DNA of 49,059 nucleotides from Leptolyngbya sp. Prado105 (GTDB lineage Bacteria; Cyanobacteriota; Cyanobacteriia; Leptolyngbyales; Leptolyngbyaceae): the NCBI GenBank assembly GCA_025454375.1, contig JALOOO010000010.1:1-49059 (forward strand), given 5' to 3'. A model generated the notes under the pieces. The model searched no databases and was not told the origin of the DNA. It was given only the letters and a program-made list of their open reading frames with translations. Within the stretch, counting starts at the first letter, position 1, and every line of letters begins with the position of its first letter. The translations under genes were made by a program, and so were the position numbers. Below are positions 33,000 to 43,028 of this stretch, piece by piece.

Positions 33000-34472
33000 A
33001 TGCAATCACCCACCCTTCTAATTTCTAAAGAGCTACCCAGCTTGACTTATACCTATACTCCCGATCGCTTTGATGAGACTTGGGAGGCTCCTTTATCGAT
33101 TTTGCTCGGACTTGGACGGGCAGCCGGAGCAGATTTTATTGAGTTTTTCTTAGAGCGCGTTAACTACATTAGCTGCATGGCAGAAGATGACTCGATTACC
33201 AGCATTGCGCCTCGATTGGCGACGGGTGCAGGAGTCCGAGTTTTTCGGGGTAAAGCAGACTGCTACGTTTCGACGAATGATTTGTCATTCAATGGGCTGA
33301 AAGCGGCATTGGAAAAAGGTTTGTCGATTATGGGTTTGCATTTGCCCGCCCCTCATTCGTTTATTCCAGAGATTCACTTGGAAATCCTGCGCGATTACGC
33401 AACCAAGAAGGGCAAAGAAGCTTGGTTGGGTCAGTCGAGTTCGATGCGGGAAATGGGCGATGTGCTGCTCTCGGCAAATGGCTCACTGGCACAGAAGGCA
33501 AATCATGTCCAGTCGCGACGAGCCGTGTATTTCCGCGATTGGCAAGAGGTTTTAGTTGCCGCAAGTGACGGAACCTTTGCGCGAGATATTCGCTTGACGC
33601 AATCAGTTGGATATAGCTTGCTCTGTGCCGATGGGACGAATCGATCGTCGATTAGTAAGCGCGTGGGCGGTACGAGTGAACCAGATTTTCTCAGAACCTG
33701 GAATTACGCGCATGATGCGGAAGAGGTGGCTGAGTCGGCAGCAAAAATGCTCTATGCCGATTATGTCGAGTCCGGAACTTACCCGGTTGTGATGGCAAAT
33801 GAGTTTGGAGGGGTGATCTTTCACGAAGCTTGTGGTCACCTGCTCGAAACCACGCAGATTGAGCGTAAGACGACTCCTTTCGCGGAGAAGAAGGGCGAGA
33901 AGATTGCTCACGAAAATCTCACCGCTTGGGATGAAGGTATTACGTCTGATGCGTTTGGCACGATCGATATGGATGACGAGGGAATGCCTGCTCAACGGAC
34001 GTTACTCATTGAGAATGGCATTTTGAAAAATTTCATCTCCGATCGCGCGGGCTTTATGCGAACGGGACATCCGAGAACGGGCAGTGGTCGTCGTCAAGGG
34101 TATACCTTTGCAGCAGCGAGTCGGATGCGGAATACTTACATTGCTCCAGGTCAGTATGAGATTGATGACTTATTTGCGTCGATCGACAAAGGGATTTACT
34201 GCAAGAAAATGGGTGGCGGCAGTGTTGGCGCGACAGGACAGTTTAACTTTGCAGTCGATGAGGCATACCTGATTGAAAACGGGAAAGTTACTAAGCCACT
34301 CAAAGGAGCAACTTTGATTGGGGAAGCAACTGAGATTATGGATAAGATTTCGATGTGTTCTAAGGATCTAGGACTAGCGGCAGGATTCTGTGGGTCGGTC
34401 AGTGGCAGTGTTTATGTCACGGTTGGACAACCGCATTTGAAGGTGGATTCGATCACGGTGGGGGGTCGTTAA
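33000..34472 (+). CDS. tldD: Metalloprotease TldD
   Basis: A 490-aa member of the TldD/PmbA family, the catalytic subunit. Its zinc motif is HEACGH (His275, Glu276, His280) in [14 protein letters not shown]. The C-terminal [11 protein letters not shown] and GATGQF blocks also match. TldD with TldE degrades unfolded peptides and processes some ribosomal peptides in other bacteria. The ATG at 33000 is supported by GAGG nine bases before it. It is followed after 106 bp by tldE on the same strand; a palindromic repeat lies in between. The upstream 288 bp hold the promoter but show no gene. Confidence 0.94.
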   Translation: MQSPTLLISKELPSLTYTYTPDRFDETWEAPLSILLGLGRAAGADFIEFFLERVNYISCMAEDDSITSIAPRLATGAGVRVFRGKADCYVSTNDLSFNGLKAALEKGLSIMGLHLPAPHSFIPEIHLEILRDYATKKGKEAWLGQSSSMREMGDVLLSANGSLAQKANHVQSRRAVYFRDWQEVLVAASDGTFARDIRLTQSVGYSLLCADGTNRSSISKRVGGTSEPDFLRTWNYAHDAEEVAESAAKMLYADYVESGTYPVVMANEFGGVIFHEACGHLLETTQIERKTTPFAEKKGEKIAHENLTAWDEGITSDAFGTIDMDDEGMPAQRTLLIENGILKNFISDRAGFMRTGHPRTGSGRRQGYTFAAASRMRNTYIAPGQYEIDDLFASIDKGIYCKKMGGGSVGATGQFNFAVDEAYLIENGKVTKPLKGATLIGEATEIMDKISMCSKDLGLAAGFCGSVSGSVYVTVGQPHLKVDSITVGGR

Positions 34473-34485
34473 ACCGTTAAACCAA

Positions 34486-34515
34486 TGTAGAGACGCGATT
34501 CATCGTGTCTCTACA
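34486..34515. repeat. 30-bp palindrome of a common cyanobacterial type
   Basis: TGTAGAGACGCG at the left and CGTGTCTCTACA at the right form an almost perfect palindrome of 30 bp. Near-identical sequences are, to my knowledge, dispersed in many filamentous cyanobacterial genomes. It lies 13 bp after the tldD stop. A 10-bp copy of its centre (CGCGATTCAT) recurs at 34526-34535. Confidence 0.7.
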
Positions 34516-34578
34516 ACTTGAATCACGCGATTCATGCGAATTTTGAATTCAAATGAAATATCTTGGAGCATAGTAGAC

Positions 34579-35919
34579 ATGGCAAAAGTTCAAGAAATTG
34601 CAGCAGCAGCACAAGAAGCTGCAACAAAGCTTGGGATTGAGAAATTTGATATTTTTGGCAGCGCGATCGACGAAACAAGTGTACAAGTCGATCGCGGCGA
34701 ACCGCAGCAAATGAAAGCTTCTCAGCGATCAGGTGTAACGGTTCGGGTCTGGAATGAAGACAATACAGTGGGAGTTACATCAACGACTGATGTTGATCCG
34801 ATTGGGCTAGAACTTGCACTGAAAACGGCGAAAGAAGCCAGTTACTTTGGCGTGAAAGACAATGCGCCAGATTTTAGCCCAGAAGCAACGTCCCCAATCG
34901 CGCCAGTAAAACATGAACATCTTCCTCAAGCAGCGGTTTCGCAGCTATTGGAAACTTTGATTCAAGCAGAAAAGGAACTGCTAGCCGCACATCCGGCGAT
35001 CGCGGGAGTTCCTTACAATGGATTGGCGCAGCGAGATATCGATCGCTTCTATCTCAATAGTCAGGGTGCCTTACGACATGAAGCCCATTCCTATGCTTCG
35101 GTTTACTTGTATACCAAGACAGAAGAAGAAGGGAGAAAACCTCGCAGTGCAGGGGCATTTCGGGTCAGCCCTGGGGTTGAAAAGCTCGATGTTCAGGGTT
35201 GCTTAAAAGAAGCAGCAGAGAAGACCATCAGCCACTTGAACTATGACAAAGTAAAAACTGGCAAGTATCGAGTTGTATTTTCGCCCGAAGCAATTCTTGG
35301 CTTGATCGGTGCATTTTCTAATCTGTTCAATGCTCAGAGCATTTTAGATAAGCAAAGCCTCTCAACGGAGGACTCTTTGGGCAGTACGATCGCTGCTCCG
35401 CTCTTATGTCTAGACGACAATGTGCTGCATCCAGATAATATTGGAGCCGAGGCATTTGATGGCGAGGGCACTCCCACTCGACCGATTTCATTGATCAAAA
35501 ATGGCGTTTTGTCTAACTTTTTGCATAGTTCTGGAACCGCAAAACGCATGAATGCTCAGCCAACAGGACACGCCAATATGGGTGCTAAAGTTACAGTTAG
35601 CCCTCACTTTTTTCATGTGTATGCTGGGGAAACTGCGACACAGGAATACAGTTTAGACAATGCGGACAATGTGATTTTGATTGATGATCTAAGTGCGCTT
35701 CATGCGGGCGTGCAAGCGCTACAAGGCTCATTCTCGCTGCCTTTCGACGGATGGCTGATTCAGAATGGCAAGCGCACGAGTGTCGAATCTGCAACGGTTG
35801 CAGGGGACATTCGTGAGGTGCTGAAATCAATTATCTATGTGGAGAAAGATGCGGAATTTACGGGATCAGGGGTTGCACCTAGAGTTTGGGTGGACGAACT
35901 TTCGATTACTGGAGAATAA
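34579..35919 (+). CDS. tldE: TldE/PmbA, partner of TldD
   Basis: A 446-aa TldD/PmbA-family protein without the HExxxH motif, as expected for the non-catalytic partner. The N-terminus AKVQEIAAAAQEAATKLG and the late blocks FSPEAILGLIGAFSNLF and PTGHANMGAKVTVSPHF are typical. The two subunits form a heterodimeric peptidase. ATG 34579 is preferred over ATG 34534 because GGAG lies ten bases before it and the family begins near here. It is the downstream gene of a tldD-tldE pair. Confidence 0.92.
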   Translation: MAKVQEIAAAAQEAATKLGIEKFDIFGSAIDETSVQVDRGEPQQMKASQRSGVTVRVWNEDNTVGVTSTTDVDPIGLELALKTAKEASYFGVKDNAPDFSPEATSPIAPVKHEHLPQAAVSQLLETLIQAEKELLAAHPAIAGVPYNGLAQRDIDRFYLNSQGALRHEAHSYASVYLYTKTEEEGRKPRSAGAFRVSPGVEKLDVQGCLKEAAEKTISHLNYDKVKTGKYRVVFSPEAILGLIGAFSNLFNAQSILDKQSLSTEDSLGSTIAAPLLCLDDNVLHPDNIGAEAFDGEGTPTRPISLIKNGVLSNFLHSSGTAKRMNAQPTGHANMGAKVTVSPHFFHVYAGETATQEYSLDNADNVILIDDLSALHAGVQALQGSFSLPFDGWLIQNGKRTSVESATVAGDIREVLKSIIYVEKDAEFTGSGVAPRVWVDELSITGE

Positions 35920-35998
35920 ATTGTAGAAGTTCAGCCTAAAGTAGGGGACTGCTTTGTCTAATCTTGAGTATCCTGAACCCAGTTGATTCGAGGTTTTC

Positions 35999-36166
35999 AT
36001 GAGTAAGGTTGCATCTGAGCCGCCGACCCCCTGGAATATTTCTGATTTTGTTGGGCTTCTACTTCTCCCGATCGCGATTCTAGTTGTTCTGATTGATGCG
36101 ATCGTGTTGCGGGGCGCAGTCTATAGCAAAGAGGCAGCTTGTCCTGATTCGTATCGCAAGCTTTAA
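35999..36166 (+). CDS. Small single-helix membrane protein
   Basis: A 55-residue frame, MSKVASEPPTPWNISDFVG at the start, with one membrane helix (about 19-38, FVGLLLLPIAILVVLIDAIV) and a short polar tail (YSKEAACPDSYRKL). GAGG precedes the ATG by six bases. It is followed by a strong terminator. The organisation resembles small membrane subunits, but the sequence does not match one that I know. It is 79 bp after tldE and may be read from its own promoter. Confidence 0.6.
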   Translation: MSKVASEPPTPWNISDFVGLLLLPIAILVVLIDAIVLRGAVYSKEAACPDSYRKL

Positions 36167-36179
36167 CACTGAGGAATAA

Positions 36180-36210
36180 AAAGAGCCAGCATTAAGTTGC
36201 TGGCTCTTTT
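36180..36210. terminator. Strong bidirectional terminator
   Basis: AAAGAGCCAGCA (36180-36191), the loop TTAAGT, and TGCTGGCTCTTT (36198-36209) plus T. The stem is 12 bp and perfect, with A- and T-tracts on either side. It separates the small membrane protein gene from the convergent mfd gene. Confidence 0.85.
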
Positions 36211-36260
36211 AATCTTTCAGGGCAAACTGCTTGAACATCATCTAGGATTCTCGTGCGGCT

Positions 36261-39200
36261 TCAAACCAATGCAGGTTCAGGTAAAGCCCCTTGCATCCGA
36301 CTGAGCCAATCAATCAAATTGGTTAACTGTTGATCCGCACTCAATGCGCCTAAACCTCGTACTGTAACTTTTCCAGGCGTGAAGACAAAGCGCGATCGCA
36401 GATGATCGGGTAAGTTCTCTTTGAGTAAGTTCCAAGCAGGTTCCTCCATAGGAGTTTCCAAATTGATATGCTGCTTGCCTTCGGGTTTGATCCGAGAGAA
36501 TCCTAGCTTCTTCGCAATCTGTTTGAGTTCCATGACTCGGAGTAACTGCTGAGCCGCAAGCGGAATCTGCCCATACAAATCAATCCAATCGGCTGAAACC
36601 TGTAGCAATTCAGCTTTTGATTGAGCCGAAGCAACGGCGCGATACGCGGACATCTTCTGATCGAGATCTGGAATGTAATCGGCTGGAATAAAGGCAGTGA
36701 GACTGAGATCAATCTGCGTATCATCGACTTGTGGGATTTCTTGACCGCGAATCTCTTGAATCGCTTCTTGCAGCATTTCCATGTAAAGATCAAACCCGAT
36801 CGCATCCATTTGTCCCGATTGTTCCGCGCCTAGTAGATTTCCAACGCCGCGAATTTCCATATCTCGAACCGCTAATTGATAGCCTGATCCAAGCTGCGTG
36901 AATTCTTGCAATGCGCGAAGTCTTTGTCTCGCGTTATCCGAGAGTTGATGTTGCTTTGGATAAAATAGCCAAGCATGAGCTTGAATGCCTGCTCGTCCGA
37001 CTCGACCTCTTAGCTGATAAAGCTGAGACAAGCCAAACTTCTGAGCATCTTCGATCAAAATCGTATTGACTCTGGGAATGTCCAACCCGGATTCGATAAT
37101 TGTTGTACAAAGCAAGACATCCGCTTCGCCTGCCCCAAAAGTGAGCATGACCGATTCGAGTTCAGCTTCGGGCATTTGACCATGCGCGATCGCAATTCTC
37201 ACCCCCGGAATCATTTCTCGAATTCGCGCCGAAATCTCTTCAATCCCTTCGACACGCGGAACGACATAGAAGATCTGTCCACCGCGATCGAGTTCTTGCC
37301 GAATGGCCGATCGCACCATTTCTCCATCGTAAGGTGAGAGATGGGTCTTAATCGGACGACGAGAAGGCGGTGGAGTGGTAATTAAACTCATCTCTCGCAC
37401 GCCTGAAAGTGCCATATACAAAGTTCTTGGAATCGGAGTTGCACTGAGAGTAAGCACATCGACTTGCGTTTTCAGCGATTTGATCTTCTCTTTTTGATTG
37501 ACTCCGAATCGTTGTTCTTCATCGACGACGAGTAAGCCCAAATCTTTAAAAGCAACCCCTTTCCCAAGAAGCTGATGCGTCCCGACGACGATATCTAATT
37601 CGCCTGTGATCATTCGACGCTGGATGTCTTTGCGCTCTTCAGCCGAGCGGAATCGATTGAGCAATCCTACTTGAATCGGGTAGGGTGCAAATCGTTCTTT
37701 AATCGTGTGATAGTGCTGCTGAGTCAAAATCGTCGTCGGGGCGAGTAAGGCGACTTGCTTGCCTGCGGTGACTGCTTTGAAAATTGCTCGAATCGCAACT
37801 TCGGTTTTCCCGAAGCCGACATCTCCGCAAACTAGGCGATCCATAGGTCGATCGCTTTCCATATCGAGCTTCACATCTTGGACTGCTTTCAATTGATCCG
37901 GAGTCGGCTGATAGGGGAAAGAATCCTCCATTTCTTGCTGCCAGGGCATATCGATCGGATAAGTAAATCCCTGCTGCTGTGCCCGTTGTGCATAGAGTTG
38001 AAGGAGATCGACGGCAACTTTCTTGACCGCTTTGCGGACTTTACTTTTCGTCTTCTCCCAAGCTTTACTCGACATCTTGTTTAGCTCAGGCTTTGCATCG
38101 CCCACGCCTCGAAATCGAGACAATGCACCAAGCTGATCTGCTGCCACTCTCAGCAAGCCATCTGCATACTTTAGAACGAGATATTCGCGGGTTTCATTGT
38201 TGATCGTTAGGCTTTCGAGCTTGATAAATTGTCCGATTCCATGACTCTTGTGAACGACAAAATCACCTTGCTCTAGCTTGTTTGGATCAACTTGCTTCGA
38301 TGCTGCTCGACGACGCTTGCGAACATAAGTTGGCGTGGCTAAGGTCTGCTGTCCGAAGAATTCTTTGTCTGTAACAACAACTAAGCGAAATGTCGGTAAG
38401 ATAAATCCCTCTAATTCTGCTAAACCAGAGTATTTAACTGCTACAGGAACATGTTGAGTTTGTAGTTTGTCGATCGCTAAATAGTCTTTCGGATTCGGAA
38501 CAAACTGCGCCGGACAGTCATGCTCTTGTAGTAAAGCCACCGATCGAGAAGGCTGTGCTGAGACGAGCCAAATTGCAAAATTGCGATCGCGTTCTCCTCG
38601 CAAGGTTTCTGCTAATCGCGCAAACTGATGTGGAATCGCTGGAACCGGACGACCCGAAAGATTTAGACCCCGATTCACTTCTGCTAATTCGCTGAGATTT
38701 ATGCGATCGAACTTTGCTAATTCAATCAACGAATCCTCGAACGATCGATGAATTTTCGGTAAGGCTGGTTTTACTTCTTGCCATTGTTCTTCAACATGTT
38801 CTAGCCAGCGATCACTATGGGCTTGAGTCATATCTGGCTCATCGAGCGCAACCAGCGTATTGTTAGGTAAATAATCGAGTAATGATGCTGGACGAGCAAA
38901 AGCTAAGCCCAAAAATCGGCGCATTCCCTCAATTGGAGTGCCCTCGACGAATCGTTCTTGATCTTCAGGCGAAAGATACTCTAGACCTTTCTCACCGAGT
39001 GCAGATTGAATAATTGGGCTAAAACTGGTGGGCGTAAATGTTACCTGAGTGACGCGATCGAGCGATCGCTGATTGGACGGATCAAACTCGCGAATTTGAT
39101 CCAACTCGTCTCCAAATAATTCCAACCGCACAGGCAATTCCGCTGCTACGGGAAACACATCAATAATGTCCCCTCTTCGACTCCATTGCCCCTCGGTTTC

Positions 39201-39707
39201 GACCAGATTTGATCGCTCATATCCCAACTTTGCTAATGTGTCGCTTAGCTGCCCCAAATTTAGACTACTGCCCTTCTCCAATGTGAGAAAATACTGTGAA
39301 AATGCTTCGGGGGGCGGTAAATGTGGTTGTAGGGCGCGTTCAGTTGCCACGATCGCGATCTTATCGCCTGCTCTTACCAAATCGGCTAACGTCTGCAACT
39401 GTCCCCAAGTCATCTCTGCTTCAGGATCAAACGGTTCGTAAGGAGAAGATTCTGACGTGGGATAGAAATGCACGGTATTCCAGCCCATTGCATCCATTTG
39501 GACACTCCACCGACCCGCTTCTTCCAAAGTCGAAGTTACCACCAAAAGTGTACGATCGCTTGCCTGCGCCAGAGTCGAAGCGACGATGCCTTTCGCTAAG
39601 CGAGACAGCCCACTTAAATTCAGCGTCGAATTTTGCTTCAGTTTGCTGAGCAGTTCGGCGGTCAGCGGCACTCGACTGAGTGCGCGAGTAATCGAAGAAA
39701 AAGCCAT
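36261..39707 (-). CDS. mfd: Transcription-repair coupling factor
   Basis: An 1148-aa SF2 translocase. The UvrB-homology region is at the N-terminus ([18 protein letters not shown]). The RNA polymerase interaction domain holds [15 protein letters not shown] (about 478-492). Walker A is [15 protein letters not shown] (near 630) and Walker B is VVDEEQRFG (near 725). Helicase motifs [10 protein letters not shown] and the TRCF C-domain follow. Mfd releases stalled RNA polymerase and recruits UvrA to the lesion. Length is typical of cyanobacterial Mfd. It begins at ATG 39707 and is divergent from the CNNM gene. Confidence 0.97.
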   Translation of the reverse strand: MAFSSITRALSRVPLTAELLSKLKQNSTLNLSGLSRLAKGIVASTLAQASDRTLLVVTSTLEEAGRWSVQMDAMGWNTVHFYPTSESSPYEPFDPEAEMTWGQLQTLADLVRAGDKIAIVATERALQPHLPPPEAFSQYFLTLEKGSSLNLGQLSDTLAKLGYERSNLVETEGQWSRRGDIIDVFPVAAELPVRLELFGDELDQIREFDPSNQRSLDRVTQVTFTPTSFSPIIQSALGEKGLEYLSPEDQERFVEGTPIEGMRRFLGLAFARPASLLDYLPNNTLVALDEPDMTQAHSDRWLEHVEEQWQEVKPALPKIHRSFEDSLIELAKFDRINLSELAEVNRGLNLSGRPVPAIPHQFARLAETLRGERDRNFAIWLVSAQPSRSVALLQEHDCPAQFVPNPKDYLAIDKLQTQHVPVAVKYSGLAELEGFILPTFRLVVVTDKEFFGQQTLATPTYVRKRRRAASKQVDPNKLEQGDFVVHKSHGIGQFIKLESLTINNETREYLVLKYADGLLRVAADQLGALSRFRGVGDAKPELNKMSSKAWEKTKSKVRKAVKKVAVDLLQLYAQRAQQQGFTYPIDMPWQQEMEDSFPYQPTPDQLKAVQDVKLDMESDRPMDRLVCGDVGFGKTEVAIRAIFKAVTAGKQVALLAPTTILTQQHYHTIKERFAPYPIQVGLLNRFRSAEERKDIQRRMITGELDIVVGTHQLLGKGVAFKDLGLLVVDEEQRFGVNQKEKIKSLKTQVDVLTLSATPIPRTLYMALSGVREMSLITTPPPSRRPIKTHLSPYDGEMVRSAIRQELDRGGQIFYVVPRVEGIEEISARIREMIPGVRIAIAHGQMPEAELESVMLTFGAGEADVLLCTTIIESGLDIPRVNTILIEDAQKFGLSQLYQLRGRVGRAGIQAHAWLFYPKQHQLSDNARQRLRALQEFTQLGSGYQLAVRDMEIRGVGNLLGAEQSGQMDAIGFDLYMEMLQEAIQEIRGQEIPQVDDTQIDLSLTAFIPADYIPDLDQKMSAYRAVASAQSKAELLQVSADWIDLYGQIPLAAQQLLRVMELKQIAKKLGFSRIKPEGKQHINLETPMEEPAWNLLKENLPDHLRSRFVFTPGKVTVRGLGALSADQQLTNLIDWLSRMQGALPEPALV

Positions 39708-39841
39708 GTCGGACAGGGGGAGATCTGAAATGAGTCTTTACATTCTATCGAATCCAGTTTCTGCTGAGCGAGTGAAGATTCCCAATTCACCATTCAGGGA
39801 TACACTAATACGGTCGGATTACGCTTACTCTAAACTCCCCG

Positions 39842-41182
39842 ATGAATTCGTTCACTTCAGACCTGTTGATTATTTTGTTACTGACCTTGGCAAATGGACT
39901 GTTTGTGATGTCCGAGTTAGCGATCGTCTCTGCCCGTAAGGTTCGGCTTCAGCAAAGTGCCAACCAAGGGGATACCAAAGCTAGGGCAGCATTGCGACTA
40001 GCAGAGGAACCGAATAACTTTTTGGCGATCGTCCAGGTTGGGATCACGCTGATTGGGATCGCTTCAGGTGCATTTGGGGAACAAGCACTGACCAAGCAAT
40101 TAGAGCCGTTTTTTCGATCGATCCCTTTCTTGAGTATTTATAGTCAGCCTCTTTCCTTCGGACTTGCAATTTTGAGCTTGACTTATCTGACGCTGATCGT
40201 GGGCGAATTGGTTCCGAAACGAGTCGCGCTCAATTCACCTGAACAGATTGCATCTTGGGCAGCATTGCCGATGAGTCTGATGGCAAAAGCGGCGGCTCCG
40301 ATCGTGTATCTCCTCAGCGCTTCTACCAATTTGGCGGTCAGGTTTTTAGGGATTCGCCCATCGGATGATCCGCCTGTGACCGAAGAAGAGATTCGCGTCA
40401 TGATCGAGCAGGGCACGGAAGCCGGGATGTTTGAGCAGGCGGAAGAGGACATCATGAAGCGGGTGTTTCGACTCGGCGATCGACGGGTCAGTTCGCTGAT
40501 GACTCCTCGTTTAGAAATTACCTGGATCGATCTAGAAGACTCTGAAGATGAAATCCGTCGTCAGATGATGGAAAGTTCTCATGCGAGATTTCCGGTCTGT
40601 CAGGGCGGACTCGATAACCTTCTAGGGATTGTCCAGACCTATGATTTGCTGATCAAAACGATGTATGGTCAACCGCTCGATTTTCGCGAGTCGCTTCAAG
40701 CTCCAGTCTTTGTGCCAGAAAGTACTCGTGCGTTGAAAGTTTTGGAATTGTTTAAGCAGACTGGAACTCAGATCGCGTTTGTTGTCGATGAGTATGGAGT
40801 GATTCAGGGGCTTGTGACCTTGACGGATGTATTGCAAGCGATCGTGGGAGATATTCCGACAGTTGAGGAGTTAGCAGAACCGCAAGCGATTCAACGCGAT
40901 GATGGCTCCTGGCTCCTAGATGGAATGTTGCCGATTTACCAGTTCAAAGAGATCCTCAGCATTGAAGATCAAGAACTTCCAGGGGAACAGCGTGGGAGCT
41001 ATCAGACTTTAGGCGGATTTGTAGTGATGTATTTAGGACGCATTCCGACCGCAGCGGATCATTTTGAGTGGGATACCCTGCGATTTGAAGTGATGGATAT
41101 GGATGGGAATCGTGTGGATAAGGTGCTAGTAGGTGAGGCGAATTTAACATCACCGAAGTCAGCAGAGTCTACTGATAGATAG
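39842..41182 (+). CDS. CNNM/CorC-family membrane protein (HlyC-like)
   Basis: A 446-aa protein. A CNNM transmembrane domain with about four helices occupies residues 1-190 (SELAIVSARKVRLQ, GELVPKRVAL). Two CBS domains (VSSLMTPRLEITWIDLE to VDEYGVIQGLVTLTDVLQ) and a C-terminal CorC/HlyC domain follow (YQTLGGFVVMYLGRIP). CNNM proteins transport or sense Mg2+ and are often misnamed haemolysins. The ATG start is sound, though no clear ribosome binding site is seen. The next 224 bp, to the GTPase gene, show no gene. Confidence 0.9.
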   Translation: MNSFTSDLLIILLLTLANGLFVMSELAIVSARKVRLQQSANQGDTKARAALRLAEEPNNFLAIVQVGITLIGIASGAFGEQALTKQLEPFFRSIPFLSIYSQPLSFGLAILSLTYLTLIVGELVPKRVALNSPEQIASWAALPMSLMAKAAAPIVYLLSASTNLAVRFLGIRPSDDPPVTEEEIRVMIEQGTEAGMFEQAEEDIMKRVFRLGDRRVSSLMTPRLEITWIDLEDSEDEIRRQMMESSHARFPVCQGGLDNLLGIVQTYDLLIKTMYGQPLDFRESLQAPVFVPESTRALKVLELFKQTGTQIAFVVDEYGVIQGLVTLTDVLQAIVGDIPTVEELAEPQAIQRDDGSWLLDGMLPIYQFKEILSIEDQELPGEQRGSYQTLGGFVVMYLGRIPTAADHFEWDTLRFEVMDMDGNRVDKVLVGEANLTSPKSAESTDR

Positions 41183-41406
41183 CGCATCTCAGAGCTAACT
41201 TCGTTTCTAGCGTTGATGTCTACTTGCGCATCTCGTGGGCACACCATCGCCACAGGTTCAGGTGGAACAAGCTCAAAACAAACTCAACATAGAGTGCTGC
41301 GATGAGTCTCAGTCTTACAGTGCAAATTTCAGTATTGTTGATTGAGCCGCCGATTTTTACAAATTTAGATGAGAATAGATTTTAGATGCCGTTGGTCTAA
41401 TTTGCT

Positions 41407-42819
41407 TTGAGTCAAGCCTCTTCTAAATCCCGTCCAAATCCTCAAGACACCCACCTCAACCGAGCGCGGGCGAGTTTGCGTCAGGCGCTGACAAATTATT
41501 CACAGTTTCTACGATCGACTAAAAATCCGACGCTACAAACGGCTTTGAAATCCGAATTGGAGACGATTTCGACGAATTTGAGTAAGCTCGATCGCTTTGT
41601 GCTGAGAATTGCAGTGTTTGGATTGGTCAGTCGAGGAAAATCGGCGATTCTCAATGCGTTGATTGGGGAGAAGATGTTTGAAACGGGTCCGTTAAATGGG
41701 GTGACTCAGCAACCGAAATTAGTCACATGGTCGCCGAGTGGAGGGTTTGTTGCGGAAGATCAAGCGATCGTGCCGGAGTCTTCGAGCAAGATTCAGATTG
41801 AATTGATCGATACGCCGGGGTTGGATGAGATTGATGGACAGGCGCGGGCGGACATGGCGCAGGATGTTGCAAGGCAAGCAGATTTGATTTTGTTCGTGAT
41901 TTCTGGGGATATCACACGGACGGAATATAAGGCGCTTTGTGATCTGCGACAGGCACAAAAGCCATTGATTTTAGTATTCAACAAAATTGATCTTTATCCA
42001 GACCAATCGCGTGAAGATATCTATCGCAATTTGCAAAATTTGGGGATTCGCAGCGGGAATGGCGATCGCTTAGAGCAACTGCTGACTTCTGAGGAAATTG
42101 TCATGGTCGCAGCCGAACCTGCACCGTTACGGATGCGGGTGGAATATCCAGACGGAAAGGTGAGTGATGAGTGGGAATCTCTACCGCCGCAGATTCAAGA
42201 ATTGAAGGCAAAGATTTTAACAATTTTGAATCGGGAAGGTCGATCGCTGTTGGCTTTGAATGCTCTGACTCAGGCAAGAACGGCTGAAACTGAGATTGCC
42301 ACAAAAGTCATGGAGTTGCGAGAAATTGAAGCGGAGGCTTTGATCTGGAAGTTTACGCGCTACAAGGCGATCGCGATCGCTTTAAACCCGATCGCGTTTC
42401 TCGATTTGATTGGGGGTGCAGTGTCGGATTTGGCGATGATTCAGGCTTTGGCGACTTTGTATGGATTACCGATGACGCGGTATGAGGCAGGCAAGCTGTT
42501 GAGTACGATTTTGATGAGTTCGGGGAGTTTGCTACTCGGTGAGATTGGCAGTGGGGTTGTGTTGGGAATGGGGAAAAGTGCGGCAGCTTTGGCGACTGGA
42601 GTAGATGGGAGTGCGGGATTGTCGGCTTTGGCAGGAACCGCGATCGTACAGGCGGGCATTGCGGGATATGGTTCGTATTCGGTGGGACGGGCAGCACAGG
42701 TGTATTTGGAAAATGGCTGCACTTGGGGATCGCAAGGGGCGAATACGGTGATTCATGAGATTTTGAATCAGGTGGATGCGAAGACGATTATTTATCGATT
42801 GCGGCAGGAGTTGCTTTAG
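41407..42819 (+). CDS. Era/dynamin-like GTPase with DUF697-type C-terminal domain (paralogue 2)
   Basis: A 470-aa GTPase, paralogous to that at 11048-12508. The P-loop is GLVSRGKSA (72-80), G3 DTPGLDEIDG and G4 NKIDLYPD. The same NPIAFLDLIGGAVSDLAMI helix pair and a TWGSQGANTV block (SWGTESPKAV in the other copy) follow. The hydrophobic part suggests membrane association. The start is TTG 41407 with no nearby ATG or ribosome binding site, so the true start is uncertain. Function unknown. A MITE-like repeat follows the gene. Confidence 0.76.
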   Translation: MSQASSKSRPNPQDTHLNRARASLRQALTNYSQFLRSTKNPTLQTALKSELETISTNLSKLDRFVLRIAVFGLVSRGKSAILNALIGEKMFETGPLNGVTQQPKLVTWSPSGGFVAEDQAIVPESSSKIQIELIDTPGLDEIDGQARADMAQDVARQADLILFVISGDITRTEYKALCDLRQAQKPLILVFNKIDLYPDQSREDIYRNLQNLGIRSGNGDRLEQLLTSEEIVMVAAEPAPLRMRVEYPDGKVSDEWESLPPQIQELKAKILTILNREGRSLLALNALTQARTAETEIATKVMELREIEAEALIWKFTRYKAIAIALNPIAFLDLIGGAVSDLAMIQALATLYGLPMTRYEAGKLLSTILMSSGSLLLGEIGSGVVLGMGKSAAALATGVDGSAGLSALAGTAIVQAGIAGYGSYSVGRAAQVYLENGCTWGSQGANTVIHEILNQVDAKTIIYRLRQELL

Positions 42820-42902
42820 CGGGTTGGCTGCAATTCTGTGGATTGATCAACATTGCTAAAGCAGCATGATCTCAGAATCTGCTTTTGTGAAACTTTGAAA
42901 TC

Positions 42903-42991
42903 TATAGCAATCTAGAGTCTTGCTCCCCCAAACTGGAGGGCTAGGAAGCACGATTCGTTCTGCAATTCACGACTGATCTAAGATTGCTATA
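42903..42991. mobile_element. MITE-like element, 89 bp with terminal inverted repeats
   Basis: TATAGCAATCT (42903-42913) and its exact reverse complement AGATTGCTATA (42981-42991) bound a short non-coding segment. With one bulged base the arms extend to about 14 bp. A small inner stem (CTCC/GGAG) is near 42923-42938. The terminal TA dinucleotides could be the target duplication. No transposase gene is inside, so it would be non-autonomous. Confidence 0.5.
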
Positions 42992-43028
42992 CAAACACTC
43001 ATGCAATTTAAGGATTGCATTAGCGCGA

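Noticed and set aside
39296-39649. Plus-strand open frame of 117 codons inside mfd
   Set aside because: It is antisense to a well-conserved region of mfd and has no protein-like features.
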